Below, piece after piece: positions 6,240 to 15,451 of a DNA stretch of 44,600 nt (position 1 is its first letter; each line of letters opens with the position of its first letter). The stretch comes from CAYUWG01 sp964448285 (GTDB lineage: Bacteria > Bacteroidota > Ignavibacteria > SZUA-365): positions 1 to 44,600 of the forward strand of contig CAYUWG010000027.1 of assembly GCA_964448285.1 (NCBI GenBank), read 5' to 3'. The notes beneath the pieces were generated by a model. It saw nothing but the letters and a program-made list of their open reading frames with translations, searched no databases and was not told where the DNA came from. A program made the translations under genes and the position numbers.

Positions 6240-8804
6240 TCAGTTTGATTTTTCAATGACAAGTCCGCATTCATTGGAGTAGAAAAGCCGGACGTTGTTT
6301 TTCAATCCGTTCACTGAGACATATCCGCTTTCGGCAACTATCACTGCGGTCTGTTCTCCGAAAAGATATTTCTCGAAAGCCTGATGCTTTGCAATACGAT
6401 CAAAACAATGTCTCGGAACCTTCACCAGATTACGATGAATTGCTTGCGCGGTTGAAAGCACGAAATCATCGTCGGTCAATTGCACTCGCGTGCCGTCGAT
6501 AAATTCTATTTGCTGATTGGTGATCTCACGACAAAGAACGAGCGAGACCGTCGGTATCTCATTCATGCGTGTTTGTACTCCTTCTTCATCTTCAAGCGCA
6601 ATTTGCCAGAGATTGCAGTTTCTCATGGCTTCGATTTTCTTTGCTGAATCTGATCCAAACCACTCAAGCGAAAGCTTATCCCATGAATCACTGTGTTCCT
6701 CTCGATCCTGATAGGTCTTCTCTATCAACGTTCTTATGTGAGTTGGAATCACAAGTCGATTGGTAGTGCTCTTCCAAACCTCCAACGAACGAAGCAATAC
6801 AAAAGGCGCATATACTTTTGCTTTAGCTCCTAGTGCAGTGATAATTTCTTGCGGGTTCATTGTCTTGAATTCATCGAGAGTCTTTGACTCTTCAATTATC
6901 ATAAGCTGAGCTTGTCTTAACGGTCGCGTGTTTCTTTCGTGTCTCCAGAGCCTTCCGAGTCGTTGCAGTATCATATCAGTCGGCGCTAACTGCGTGATCA
7001 TCAAATCCGCATCGAGATCAACACTTTGTTCGACGACTTGCGTCGAGACAAGGATCGAACCACAACGAGTATGTCCTTCTTTTCCGAATCGCTCCATCCA
7101 TTCCTTTTCTAATTCTTCGCGTCGCCAGAAGGGGAAGCGAGCGTGAAGAAGACCAATCGGAAATTCATTTGGTGAGAAATTTTTGAACCTGCCAAACTGT
7201 GTTTGTGCAGAACTGATCGTATTGCAAATCCAAATCACTGCACAACCCTGCTTGGCTGCATCAAGGGCTTTATGGGTTGCAGTCTCCTCATCAATAAAAT
7301 CGACATTGATTTCCTTCTCACTTGGGGGATTAGCTGGCACTGGTTCGAATGATACTCCCTCCATTCTCCCGGTGATCAAAGGATAGGGAAGTTCAACTCC
7401 ATCCGTATCTGGATGCTTGTCCGACACGATTTTATTTCTCCGTTTCCCTGTGAGAGTTGCCGTTAGAACGATCACCGTACAGCCCAAGCCTTCAAGTGTC
7501 GTTATGAGTTTATCAACGAGTGTTCCCGTGTAAAGATCGTATGAATGAACTTCGTCGATGATCACAACCTTTCCTGCGAGTGCGAACTGACGTACGAAGA
7601 AGTGTTTTGCTGCAACAACTCCAAGAAGCGCTTGATCGACGGTGCCAACACCAAAAGGAGCGATGATTGCTCGTTTCGTAGATGCAAACCAATCTCTTCC
7701 TGTTCGTGCATCTTCTCCTGCTGATTCTTTCTTCATTGTCGCTGTAGGATGAATTCCATAGTCGATATCCATGAGCCAAGAATTTCCATGGATGAGCCTG
7801 CTCTTCTGTGGATTAGATAAAATGCGCTGAAGAAATTTGTTCATCCTGATGTGGATGCGATTGCTCGTGGCTTGTGTAGGAAGCGCGAAGTAGATTCCAC
7901 TCACCCTTCCTTCTTGCATGAGGTTGTATGCCGCATACAAGGCGGCTTCAGTCTTGCCCATTCCCATCGGCGCTTCGATGACGTAAACCCCGGGGCTTGA
8001 AATCGTAGCAAATGCTTTCTTCTGCATGTCATTCGGTTCGAAACCAAACGCGTCTTTGAAGCTCAATCCTTGGATCAACGACGGGGGAAGGAAGCCTATT
8101 TCTTCGAGAGCCTTCCGAGCTTGGTTGTTCGGGTCGTATTCTTCAGTTGCTCTCGAAGGAGCAAAGAATCGTTCGTCTGAACCAATCCAGTCAGCAACGG
8201 AAGTAAGCCCGCCAAGCCACCAAAGAATATAATCGTCCTCTATCGTAGTGACGGCTTGTTCGTCTCCCATGAAGTGGAGCCAGATAGAATGTGCATGGTG
8301 ATTTCGTTCACCGTTCCAGTCGATGTCGCTCGAGCAGTTCAAGCTCTGATCTTCTGAAATCATTTTATCAATTTGATAACCGCGTTCATTTGGTGGATTC
8401 AATTTACCGTGATGTCCTCCAAGAATAGCCGAAAGGTAGGTTGCCGTGACGCCGTCGAAACCCACTTCTTGTAAAAACTTTTGGATAACACTGTGCGACA
8501 CCTTCCCATGATCAGTCTCCATTGATGCATTCCAACGACAAACTCCGTCGATGTTTTGAAGTCCGTTTTCTTCAAGCCAAGCTTCACACTTTCGTTGGAA
8601 GCCGGGAGAGATTTTTCCTATGTCATGTAGAGCAGCGAGTGCACCAACGATAGGTGCATTCAGTTTGAAGCGCTCAAGAAGTTTCGGTGAGAGATCGACA
8701 ATGCACCTCGCGACACAACCAACGTTTACCATGTGGTCATGTACTGACAGTCCAGGTTTTCCATCCTGAGTTGTTTTAGCCCAAAAGTGAATTTCTTTCT
8801 GCAT
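6240..8804 (-). CDS. cas3: CRISPR nuclease-helicase Cas3
   Basis: The product is 854 residues and joins an N-terminal HD nuclease to an SF2 helicase, the normal I-E arrangement. HD residues are visible: His24, His60-Asp61 in ALHDIGK, His99, His131-His132 in GGHHGK and Asp205 in VADWIGS. The helicase shows Walker A APMGMGKTEAAL (about 278-289), the DEVH box at 417-420 and a motif VI-type QRLGRLWRH. Cas3 is recruited by Cascade and degrades the displaced strand. It is the first gene of the operon. No strong ribosome site precedes the ATG. All key catalytic residues are intact, so the system looks active. Confidence 0.96.
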   Translation of the reverse strand: MQKEIHFWAKTTQDGKPGLSVHDHMVNVGCVARCIVDLSPKLLERFKLNAPIVGALAALHDIGKISPGFQRKCEAWLEENGLQNIDGVCRWNASMETDHGKVSHSVIQKFLQEVGFDGVTATYLSAILGGHHGKLNPPNERGYQIDKMISEDQSLNCSSDIDWNGERNHHAHSIWLHFMGDEQAVTTIEDDYILWWLGGLTSVADWIGSDERFFAPSRATEEYDPNNQARKALEEIGFLPPSLIQGLSFKDAFGFEPNDMQKKAFATISSPGVYVIEAPMGMGKTEAALYAAYNLMQEGRVSGIYFALPTQATSNRIHIRMNKFLQRILSNPQKSRLIHGNSWLMDIDYGIHPTATMKKESAGEDARTGRDWFASTKRAIIAPFGVGTVDQALLGVVAAKHFFVRQFALAGKVVIIDEVHSYDLYTGTLVDKLITTLEGLGCTVIVLTATLTGKRRNKIVSDKHPDTDGVELPYPLITGRMEGVSFEPVPANPPSEKEINVDFIDEETATHKALDAAKQGCAVIWICNTISSAQTQFGRFKNFSPNEFPIGLLHARFPFWRREELEKEWMERFGKEGHTRCGSILVSTQVVEQSVDLDADLMITQLAPTDMILQRLGRLWRHERNTRPLRQAQLMIIEESKTLDEFKTMNPQEIITALGAKAKVYAPFVLLRSLEVWKSTTNRLVIPTHIRTLIEKTYQDREEHSDSWDKLSLEWFGSDSAKKIEAMRNCNLWQIALEDEEGVQTRMNEIPTVSLVLCREITNQQIEFIDGTRVQLTDDDFVLSTAQAIHRNLVKVPRHCFDRIAKHQAFEKYLFGEQTAVIVAESGYVSVNGLKNNVRLFYSNECGLVIEKSN

Positions 8805-8844
8805 GGTGTTTCATCGGCTCGAAGAAGAGTGAAATGATTGCCAC

Positions 8845-8994
8845 TCAAGCAGTAGCCCATTTCATTCTCAGCTTTGCCGTAATATCATCCCTGTCCATTT
8901 GAAAGTCAAGCAAGCGCAGCAACTCCTCTTCTGAGCCTCTCAAGAGAAAGTTCTTCAACAATCGAACTCGCAAAAAAAATTGTGACCCCATCAT
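8845..8994 (-). CDS. Possible small ORF or gene remnant upstream of cas3
   Basis: A 49-codon minus-strand frame ends 40 bases before cas3. Its C-terminal half reads like real protein (EEELLRLLDFQMDRDDITAK followed by LRMKWATA), with a balanced, amphipathic composition. The ATG lies inside the terminator hairpin loop and has no ribosome site; TTG codons at about 8980 and 8968 or the ATG of MDRDD are alternatives. It may be a short leader protein, the tail of a gene cut off when the cas locus arrived, or chance. No family is recognised. Confidence 0.25.
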   Translation of the reverse strand: MMGSQFFLRVRLLKNFLLRGSEEELLRLLDFQMDRDDITAKLRMKWATA

Positions 8995-9003
8995 GAGGTC
9001 ACA
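8971..9003 (-). terminator. Rho-independent terminator of the 9048-10295 gene
   Basis: On the minus strand a perfect 7-bp stem (TGTGACC / GGTCACA, plus-strand arms 8981-8987 and 8997-9003) with a 9-nt loop is followed by eight T residues. It starts 45 bases after the stop codon of the type IX cargo gene. It separates that gene from the cas operon, so cas transcription must begin between here and 8804. Confidence 0.85.
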
Positions 9004-9047
9004 GTAAATTTTTGTTGGCTGAACGAATCAGCCGGATTGTTATATCC

Positions 9048-10295
9048 TTATCGCACGAGCGAAATCTGGCGAACTGCCGATACCGATTCGCCGCCTTCCA
9101 AACCGGCAATGAAGCGAATGAAATACACACCGGCGGATGCAAGCGCTCCGTTGTCCGCACGCCCATCCCATGTCACCTGATAGCGGCCTGCGTTGCGCTG
9201 CTCACCATCGACGAGTGTCGCGACCTTCTGACCGAGCGAGTTATAGATGCTCATCGTAACCGTGGCGGGAACAGCGAGATCGAATGGAACGACGGTCGGC
9301 TCATTGACTGCGGCCGGATTGGGATAGTTCTGCCCGATGCCGATTGTGGAAGGGACCAATTGCGCGGAAGCGAGCGGGCTGTACTCGGTGGTTCCATCGA
9401 CGTCCATCTGCTTGAGCCGATAGAAAATGACGTTGTCGGCGCGTGATGAAACAGGCTTCGCATCGACGAACTCGTATTCCGTCAGTTTGGAGGTCGTGCC
9501 CTGTCCTTTCACGAATCCGATGCGTTCGAACGTCACACCGTCACCGCGTTCGACTTCAAACCCGAAGTTGGAAGTCTCCGTGTCGGTTCTCCATGAAAGA
9601 AGCACGGTTCCATCGATGCGCGCGGTCGCTGTGAACGCTGCCAACTCGACCGGGATGATCATGTTCTGAATGACCAGAATCGAATCGTTTCCGTTGTTCA
9701 GCAGGTCGCTGTAGTAAATCGCGGTGGCTTCGAGGCCTTGCTGGTATTGAACGCCGGCACGGAACGGGAGAGGATTGTAGAACGCGATATTGACGCCGCC
9801 GTTGGCAGATGGGAGTACCTGAAATTGATAGCGAAGTATTTCATAATAGCCATCGTTGAGCGGATTGTTGGAGCAGTCCGTCGAGGGTTCGAAGCAGGGA
9901 TTCCCGCCGCAGTTTGCCTGAGAGAACGGCAGGAGGGGAAGCGCATTCCCCGTCGATGATGTTGCGTGTTGGTTATACCAGATGCTCGGCCCGAAAGTAT
10001 AGCTTCGATAGGTCTGACCCCAGTATTGAGACTGGTATCGCTGTGCCACGCCCTGGAAGGTAAGCTTGCTGGAAGTGTAAGTCATGAGGATCGTAAATCC
10101 ACCGATGCGTTGCTGGGCGCCGCCAGCTCGTGCTTTGACATCGAACGCAGCGAGCACGGTCGAACCCTGGCCGTAATTGCAGACGGGCCGCATTCTCATG
10201 ATGATTCTGTCTGCATCGTTCGTGCCCTGGGCAGATGAGGGAGCAGTAAGAGCTGAAAGGATGAGAGTGAACGAAAGAATGGAAACAACGCGCAT
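9048..10295 (-). CDS. Secreted protein with type IX secretion C-terminal sorting domain
   Basis: The product is 415 residues from the ATG at 10295, chosen because a CAGGAGGT ribosome site sits just upstream; an ATG 12 codons earlier has none. Residues 1-23 are a signal peptide ending near APSSAQG. The central part resembles cohesin-like beta-sandwich secreted proteins (GGFTILMTYTSSKLTFQGVA). A second block (PVELAAFTATARIDGTVLLS, then WRTDTETSNFGFEVER) is the fibronectin-like module that often precedes sorting domains. The tail (IGIGQNYPNPAAVNEPTVVP, SIYNSLGQKVATLVDG, GVYFIRF) is a type A sorting domain. The substrate or partner is unknown. It is monocistronic, with its own terminator. Confidence 0.85.
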   Translation of the reverse strand: MRVVSILSFTLILSALTAPSSAQGTNDADRIIMRMRPVCNYGQGSTVLAAFDVKARAGGAQQRIGGFTILMTYTSSKLTFQGVAQRYQSQYWGQTYRSYTFGPSIWYNQHATSSTGNALPLLPFSQANCGGNPCFEPSTDCSNNPLNDGYYEILRYQFQVLPSANGGVNIAFYNPLPFRAGVQYQQGLEATAIYYSDLLNNGNDSILVIQNMIIPVELAAFTATARIDGTVLLSWRTDTETSNFGFEVERGDGVTFERIGFVKGQGTTSKLTEYEFVDAKPVSSRADNVIFYRLKQMDVDGTTEYSPLASAQLVPSTIGIGQNYPNPAAVNEPTVVPFDLAVPATVTMSIYNSLGQKVATLVDGEQRNAGRYQVTWDGRADNGALASAGVYFIRFIAGLEGGESVSAVRQISLVR

Positions 10296-10405
10296 TAGTA
10301 ACCTCCTGTATTTGAGAGACCGGGGAATCAATTCATGGAATCAATGTAGTGCATTTCTGCTCATCATTCCACGGAGAATTTAGGGATGTGAAGGATGGAA
10401 TGAAA

Positions 10406-10729
10406 TCATGCGACAAGCGGCATGAGTTTTTGCGTGATCGCTTGTTTTGGCACGGCGCCGACAATGCGGTCAACGACTTCGCCGCCTTTGAAAATGAGAA
10501 GCGTCGGGATGGAGCGGATACCGTACTTCATCGCCGTTTCGGGATTGTTGTCCACGTCCAACTTTCCTACTTTCACTTTGTCCGCGTATTCCGTGGCAAT
10601 CTCCTGGACGATCGGCGCAACCATTCGGCAGGGTCCGCACCACACCGCCCAAAAGTCGATAAGAACCGGTAAGCCGGATTCAATGACTTCCTGTTCAAAG
10701 TTGCCGTCGGTGATTTCGAGAAGACTCAT
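10406..10729 (-). CDS. trxA: Thioredoxin
   Basis: The product is 107 residues with the redox motif WCGPC (Trp30, Cys31, Cys34), the FWAVWCGPCRMVAPI surround, and the cis-proline segment IRSIPTLLIFKGGE. It reduces protein disulfides in the cytoplasm using electrons from thioredoxin reductase. No signal peptide is present. It begins 27 bases after the dnaE stop on the same strand, so it is likely co-transcribed with dnaE. An AAGGA ribosome site precedes the ATG. Length and motifs are canonical. Confidence 0.96.
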   Translation of the reverse strand: MSLLEITDGNFEQEVIESGLPVLIDFWAVWCGPCRMVAPIVQEIATEYADKVKVGKLDVDNNPETAMKYGIRSIPTLLIFKGGEVVDRIVGAVPKQAITQKLMPLVA

Positions 10730-10756
10730 GGTGTTCCTTGGTTCTGATGATGGATG

Positions 10757-13700
10757 TTATTGTGAAGTTGTAATACGAACACTGCTTCGACCGAATATAG
10801 TTCTCAGCCGAAGAAGGGTCTGATGATTCGGCGCGATGCGATGCTGGCGCGCGAAGAGATCCCACGTCTGCCCGTTACCGTCGGAAACGCGGAAATAGCA
10901 GGGACATTCACCGCTCCCGCGCAAATCCTCCAGTGCAGTGATCCCTTCCTGAATTTGCAACTGCGTGGCCGTCTTCGTTGAAACGGAAATCACGACGGCG
11001 GACGCGAAGCGCGCGACGGCCGTTTCGATCGGAAGCACTTCATCGGCGATGAGCTTGTAGCTGTCGCCGCTCGCTTCCACGCGCCCGATGAAGAGCACCG
11101 GTTTATCGACCTGAATTGCGCCGTTGGACCGCTCGTAGGCATCAGCGAAGACGAGGCCTTCCGCTTTCCCCGTGAAATCTTCGATGGTGACGAAGGCCAT
11201 CGTCCTTCCACGCTTGTCGATCTTCGTGCGTAGAGTCGAAACGATGCCGCAGGCACGGACCGTCTTGCCATCGATGGACGGATCGAATTCACCGAGATGG
11301 ATCGTCTCCAACGCTTCAGCTTCGAGACGCCATTCTTCCAACGGATGACCTGAGACGTAGAATCCCAACACGCTTTTTTCACGCGCGAGTTTTTCGGCAT
11401 TCGACCAATCCTCGGCGTGCACGAGAGCGGGCTGTGAAATCGTGGTGCGTTTCGATTCGAACGGCGCATCGAAGAGACTTGCCTGGCCTGCTTCCTTGTG
11501 TTGTTGCAGCTGCTGTCCGTAGCTCAGCGCGCTTTCGATCGTCGCGAAAAGCTGGACGCGATTGCCCTGCATCGAATCCATCGCACCCGCAAGCACGAGA
11601 CTTTCAAGCGTTTTCTTGTTGACCTGTTTTCCTTCGACGCGTTCGCAGAAATCGAAGATCGTATCGAAGCGTCCGTACTCCTGCCTTGCGCGGACAATCG
11701 CTTCGACGGCGGAAACGCCGACGTTCTTGATCGCTGCAAGTCCGAAGCGGATGGTGTCGTTCGAGACGGTGAAATCGACGCCGCTCTCATTGACGTCAGG
11801 CGGGAGAACCGTGATTCCCATCTTCGTGCACTCGTCGATGAGCATGACGACTTTTTCCGTCTTCGCCATTTCCGCCGACATCATTGCGGCCATGAACTCC
11901 GGGGTGAAGTTCGCTTTCAGGTACGCGGTCTGGTAGGCGAGCAGCGAGTAAGCGACGGAGTGCGATTTGTTGAAGCCGTAATTCGCAAACCGGTCGATCA
12001 TGTCGAAGATGTCCGAGGCGATCTTTCTCTCGATGCCCTTATGCAGCGCACCCGCGATGAACGCATCGCGCTGCTGCGCCATCACGTCGGCTTTCTTCTT
12101 TCCCATCGCTCGGCGCATGATGTCCGACTGCGCAAGCGTGAAGCCTGCAATTTCGCTTGCCAACTGCATCACCTGCTCCTGGAAGACGATGATGCCGTAC
12201 GTCGATTTCAGGATCGGCTCCATCACGGGATGGAGATACTCGATCGGTTTGCGTCCGTGCTTGCGGTCGATGAAGTCGTCGATGAAGTCCATCGGGCCGG
12301 GGCGGTAGAGCGCGTTCATCGCCGCGAGGTCGTCGATGGATTTTGGTTTGAGCTTGCGGAGATACTCGCGCATCTGGACGGATTCGAACTGGAATACGCC
12401 GATGGTCTGGCCGTTCCCGAACATCTCGTATGTCTTCTCGTCGTCCAGAGGAATCGTGTGAATGTCGATCTCGGTCCCGCGCGTCTGTTTGATGAGCTGG
12501 ATCGCGCGGTCGATCACCGAGAGTGTGATCAGGCCGAGGAAGTCCATCTTCAACAGACCGGCCTGTTCGAGGTCGTTCATGTTGTACATGGTCATCAGCT
12601 CGGTGTTCGGCGTTTTGTAGAGCGGCACGTAGTTGCTCGTATCGCTCGGAGCGATCACGACGCCGGCGGCGTGCATGCCCGCTCCCCGGATGAAGTTCTC
12701 CAGGACGATGGAGTACTCGACGAGCTGTTTGATTTTCGGATCCGTGCTCTCCTTCACCCACGCGAGTTCGGGAACCGGGAGCCATTTTTCATCGGAGTCC
12801 TTCTCGAGGCCGAGCACGTACTTCAACGGCGGCACTTTGCCGAGCTTCGTCTGGATATGCTTCGTGATCGATTCGACGATGCCGAGCGGCACGCCCAACA
12901 CACGCCCCACGTCCTTGATCACGGCGCGCGCGCTGAGTTTTCCGAACGTGATGATTTGCGAAACGGATGCTTCGCCGTACTTATCGCGGACGTACCTGAT
13001 CACTTCATCGCGGCGGTCGTCCTGGAAATCGACGTCGATATCCGGCATGGAAATGCGGTCGGGATTGAGGAAGCGCTCGAAGAGAAGATCGTAGCGAATC
13101 GGATCGACGTCGGTGATGCCAAGTGCGTAGGCGACAAGGCTTCCGGCTGCGGAACCGCGTCCCGGCCCGACGCGGACGCCCTTCGCTTTCGCGCTGTTGA
13201 TGAAATCCTGCGTCACGAGAAAGTACCCCGCATAACCCATGCGGCTGATGACGTCAAGCTCATAGTGCAGGCGGTCGAGTATTTCCGGCGTGATGTTCTT
13301 GTAGCGCTGTTCCAATCCCTGTTCGGCAAGCTTCCGCATGTAGGAGTTGGGATCGGCGTTGTCCGGTATCGGGAAGTCCGGCATGAACGTGCTGCCGAGT
13401 TCCATTTCGAGGTTGCACTTCTCCATGACCTCGATCGTCGATTCGATCGCGTGCGGGTAATCGCGAAAGAGTTTGAGCATTTCGCGCTCGGTCTTGAAGT
13501 AATACTGGTCGGTGCCGTAGCGGAGGTTCGTGATGTCTTCCGCTTCGCGCACGTCGGCGATGTGGAGAAAGACGTTGTGGGGGATCGCGTGCTCGCGCCG
13601 GATGTAATGGCAGTCGTTCGTCGCGATGAGTTTCATCCCGAGTTCTTTGGCAAGGCGCGTCATCCCTTCCCGAACGTCCACCTCGCGGTCGAGTCCGTGA

Positions 13701-14248
13701 TCCTGGATTTCGAGATAGGCGTCGTCTCCGAAAATTTCCTTCAGCGTTTTTGCCATCGTGAAGGCGGAGGGATAGTCACGCGCGACGAGATACGACGAAA
13801 CGACGCCGCCGGAACACGCAGTGAGCGCGATCAAACCGTCCGAATACTGCCGGAGGAGTTCGAAGTCGATGCGCGGCTTGTAGTAAAAACCTTCGGTGTG
13901 TCCGAGCGTGGTGAGTTTCGCCAGGTTGTGATATCCGGTCTTGTTCTTTGCAAGCAGGACGAGATGGTTGTAGCCGTGGCGCTTTCCTTCGGGGTGCGTT
14001 TCGCTTGAGGACTTTTCGAGCCGCGAGCCTTTCGTCACGACGTACATCTCGTTCCCGATGATCGGTTTGATGCCCGCCTGTTTGGCTTTATTGTAAAACT
14101 CGATTGCTCCGAACATGACGCCGTGATCAGTCAGCGCGAGTGCGGACATGTTGTTCATCGCGGCGGCATTGACGAGATCGTCCACCGTACAGGCGCCGTC
14201 GAGCAGGGAGTAGTGAGAGTGATTGTGCAGGTGAAAAAAGTCAGCCAT
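10757..14248 (-). CDS. dnaE: DNA polymerase III alpha subunit
   Basis: The product is 1,163 residues. The N-terminal PHP domain starts MADFFHLHNHSHYSLLDGAC. The polymerase core shows the glycine-rich GPGRGSAAGSLVAYALGITD and the catalytic aspartates in PDIDVDFQDDRR. Helix-hairpin-helix and OB-fold regions follow (VRACGIVSTLRTKIDKRGRT, then MAFVTIEDFTG). This is the replicative polymerase catalytic subunit, working with the beta clamp and clamp loader. Length is typical for DnaE1. The reading frame is intact. The start ATG matches the family start although the ribosome site is weak. GC (34 of 60 in one counted block) resembles cas1 rather than the Cascade genes. Confidence 0.97.
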   Translation of the reverse strand: MADFFHLHNHSHYSLLDGACTVDDLVNAAAMNNMSALALTDHGVMFGAIEFYNKAKQAGIKPIIGNEMYVVTKGSRLEKSSSETHPEGKRHGYNHLVLLAKNKTGYHNLAKLTTLGHTEGFYYKPRIDFELLRQYSDGLIALTACSGGVVSSYLVARDYPSAFTMAKTLKEIFGDDAYLEIQDHGLDREVDVREGMTRLAKELGMKLIATNDCHYIRREHAIPHNVFLHIADVREAEDITNLRYGTDQYYFKTEREMLKLFRDYPHAIESTIEVMEKCNLEMELGSTFMPDFPIPDNADPNSYMRKLAEQGLEQRYKNITPEILDRLHYELDVISRMGYAGYFLVTQDFINSAKAKGVRVGPGRGSAAGSLVAYALGITDVDPIRYDLLFERFLNPDRISMPDIDVDFQDDRRDEVIRYVRDKYGEASVSQIITFGKLSARAVIKDVGRVLGVPLGIVESITKHIQTKLGKVPPLKYVLGLEKDSDEKWLPVPELAWVKESTDPKIKQLVEYSIVLENFIRGAGMHAAGVVIAPSDTSNYVPLYKTPNTELMTMYNMNDLEQAGLLKMDFLGLITLSVIDRAIQLIKQTRGTEIDIHTIPLDDEKTYEMFGNGQTIGVFQFESVQMREYLRKLKPKSIDDLAAMNALYRPGPMDFIDDFIDRKHGRKPIEYLHPVMEPILKSTYGIIVFQEQVMQLASEIAGFTLAQSDIMRRAMGKKKADVMAQQRDAFIAGALHKGIERKIASDIFDMIDRFANYGFNKSHSVAYSLLAYQTAYLKANFTPEFMAAMMSAEMAKTEKVVMLIDECTKMGITVLPPDVNESGVDFTVSNDTIRFGLAAIKNVGVSAVEAIVRARQEYGRFDTIFDFCERVEGKQVNKKTLESLVLAGAMDSMQGNRVQLFATIESALSYGQQLQQHKEAGQASLFDAPFESKRTTISQPALVHAEDWSNAEKLAREKSVLGFYVSGHPLEEWRLEAEALETIHLGEFDPSIDGKTVRACGIVSTLRTKIDKRGRTMAFVTIEDFTGKAEGLVFADAYERSNGAIQVDKPVLFIGRVEASGDSYKLIADEVLPIETAVARFASAVVISVSTKTATQLQIQEGITALEDLRGSGECPCYFRVSDGNGQTWDLFARQHRIAPNHQTLLRLRTIFGRSSVRITTSQ

Positions 14249-14498
14249 CGTGTCCGCTCATGAATATAGACCGCAGGGTTACAAATGGAAAACCGCGGGG
14301 GCCGTACCTGCGTGCGGGGGCGTATTTACAGCTCTTGGCGGGTGTAAGAAGAATTCCTGCGCGTGTCGAAGCGAAGCGATACACTTTCAGAAAGCACCGC
14401 TAAAAGCAAAGACGCGGCCTACTCTCGACACTCCTCGACTTCGATGGAATCCTAACGATGGCTGATGATTGGAATCGGGTTCACGATCCAACCGATGG
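14249..14498. other. Intergenic region between the Yip1-like gene and dnaE
   Basis: No convincing gene is seen here. Six bases after the stop of the Yip1-like gene lies an imperfect stem-loop (arms 14467-14477 and 14484-14493, one bulge) without a T-run; it could slow transcription but is not a standard terminator. A short GATGGCTGATGATT stretch at 14458-14471 resembles the heptamer repeats near 43 kb. The dnaE promoter should be in this region, but no clear boxes were found. Confidence 0.4.
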
Positions 14499-15272
14499 TT
14501 ACATTCCGGCGAACGGCAGACTGATGAACGATGCTGCGATGACGTAGAGCAGCCACAAGCCGAAAACGAGTCCGAATGCCTTCGCCTTGCTGATGCCTGC
14601 GACGATATGGAAGCCGATGCTGAGCACGACGTATGACCAGATCGAGATGGGATTGAGCGCGTTCATGAATTTGAATAACGAACTGTCGAGATTCCGCTCC
14701 ATGAACAGCGCCGGACTCAGCGTGGAGAAGAAATCGCCCGTCGCATATCCGAGGATGATGCCGACGATTTGTTCGATGACGCCGATATACATGGTCAATC
14801 CCGTGACGATCAGCGTGAGTGAATACGTGATGGCGCCTTTAAGCGCAAAACGGGCGAGAACCCAATACACAAGAACGATGAGAAAGAACACGATCGGAAC
14901 GCCGATGACGACGCCGACAGCCGAGAAGATTTTCATCATGCCTCCGAATGATTCCATCTGTTCCTGAGCCTGGTCTGCCTGTGCTTGCGTCAAAGCACCG
15001 GACTCCACCTGCTTCTCGATCGCTTCCATCTGCTTCTGTCGGATGCTGTCGAGAAAGGCTGGGTCGGAAAAGCGGATGAGATTTCCGGCAAGGACGATGA
15101 TGATGAGTGCGATAAGTGGAACGATCCAATCGCTCGCCTTGCCGCCGGCCTCGTGGATGTTCCTGTATGTTGCCGTCGGTTCGCTCAGTATGCCGATGAA
15201 CTTGTCGGATATGGACATGGGTTCGACAAGCGTTCCCTCCGGTGTCGTTGAAATTTGGTCCTGCTCTGTCAT
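14499..15272 (-). CDS. Yip1-like integral membrane protein
   Basis: The product is 257 residues with about five membrane-spanning segments: near 49-68 (IVPLIALIIIVLAGNLI), 116-143, 150-180, 206-225 and 230-250. A Gln/Glu-rich helical segment (about 75-108) lies between the first two. The layout and the opening (SISDKFIGILSEPTATYRNI) match bacterial Yip1-domain proteins (Pfam Yip1), whose function is mostly unknown. A GGAG ribosome site precedes the ATG. It is divergent from the secreted-repeat gene at 15452, and the 179 bp between them should carry both promoters. Confidence 0.75.
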   Translation of the reverse strand: MTEQDQISTTPEGTLVEPMSISDKFIGILSEPTATYRNIHEAGGKASDWIVPLIALIIIVLAGNLIRFSDPAFLDSIRQKQMEAIEKQVESGALTQAQADQAQEQMESFGGMMKIFSAVGVVIGVPIVFFLIVLVYWVLARFALKGAITYSLTLIVTGLTMYIGVIEQIVGIILGYATGDFFSTLSPALFMERNLDSSLFKFMNALNPISIWSYVVLSIGFHIVAGISKAKAFGLVFGLWLLYVIAASFISLPFAGM

Positions 15273-15451
15273 GTAGTCTCCTTTGTAGAATGGATAGAAA
15301 CCAAGCGACTTGCCGGTGTAAATCTATCGCATCTTTGGACGACCTTCAACAATCCGGCGATGAATTTTTACCGTCCCGCGGGCGTCCTCATGAATCGATT
15401 TTCTCTATATTTCGCACGGCAGATGAACATGAATCAACAGCAGGCATAGCG

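Noticed and set aside
11498..14008. 836-codon plus-strand open frame opposite dnaE
   Set aside because: Typical antisense shadow of a GC-rich gene (many Asp, Val, Arg, His); dnaE on the minus strand is unambiguous.
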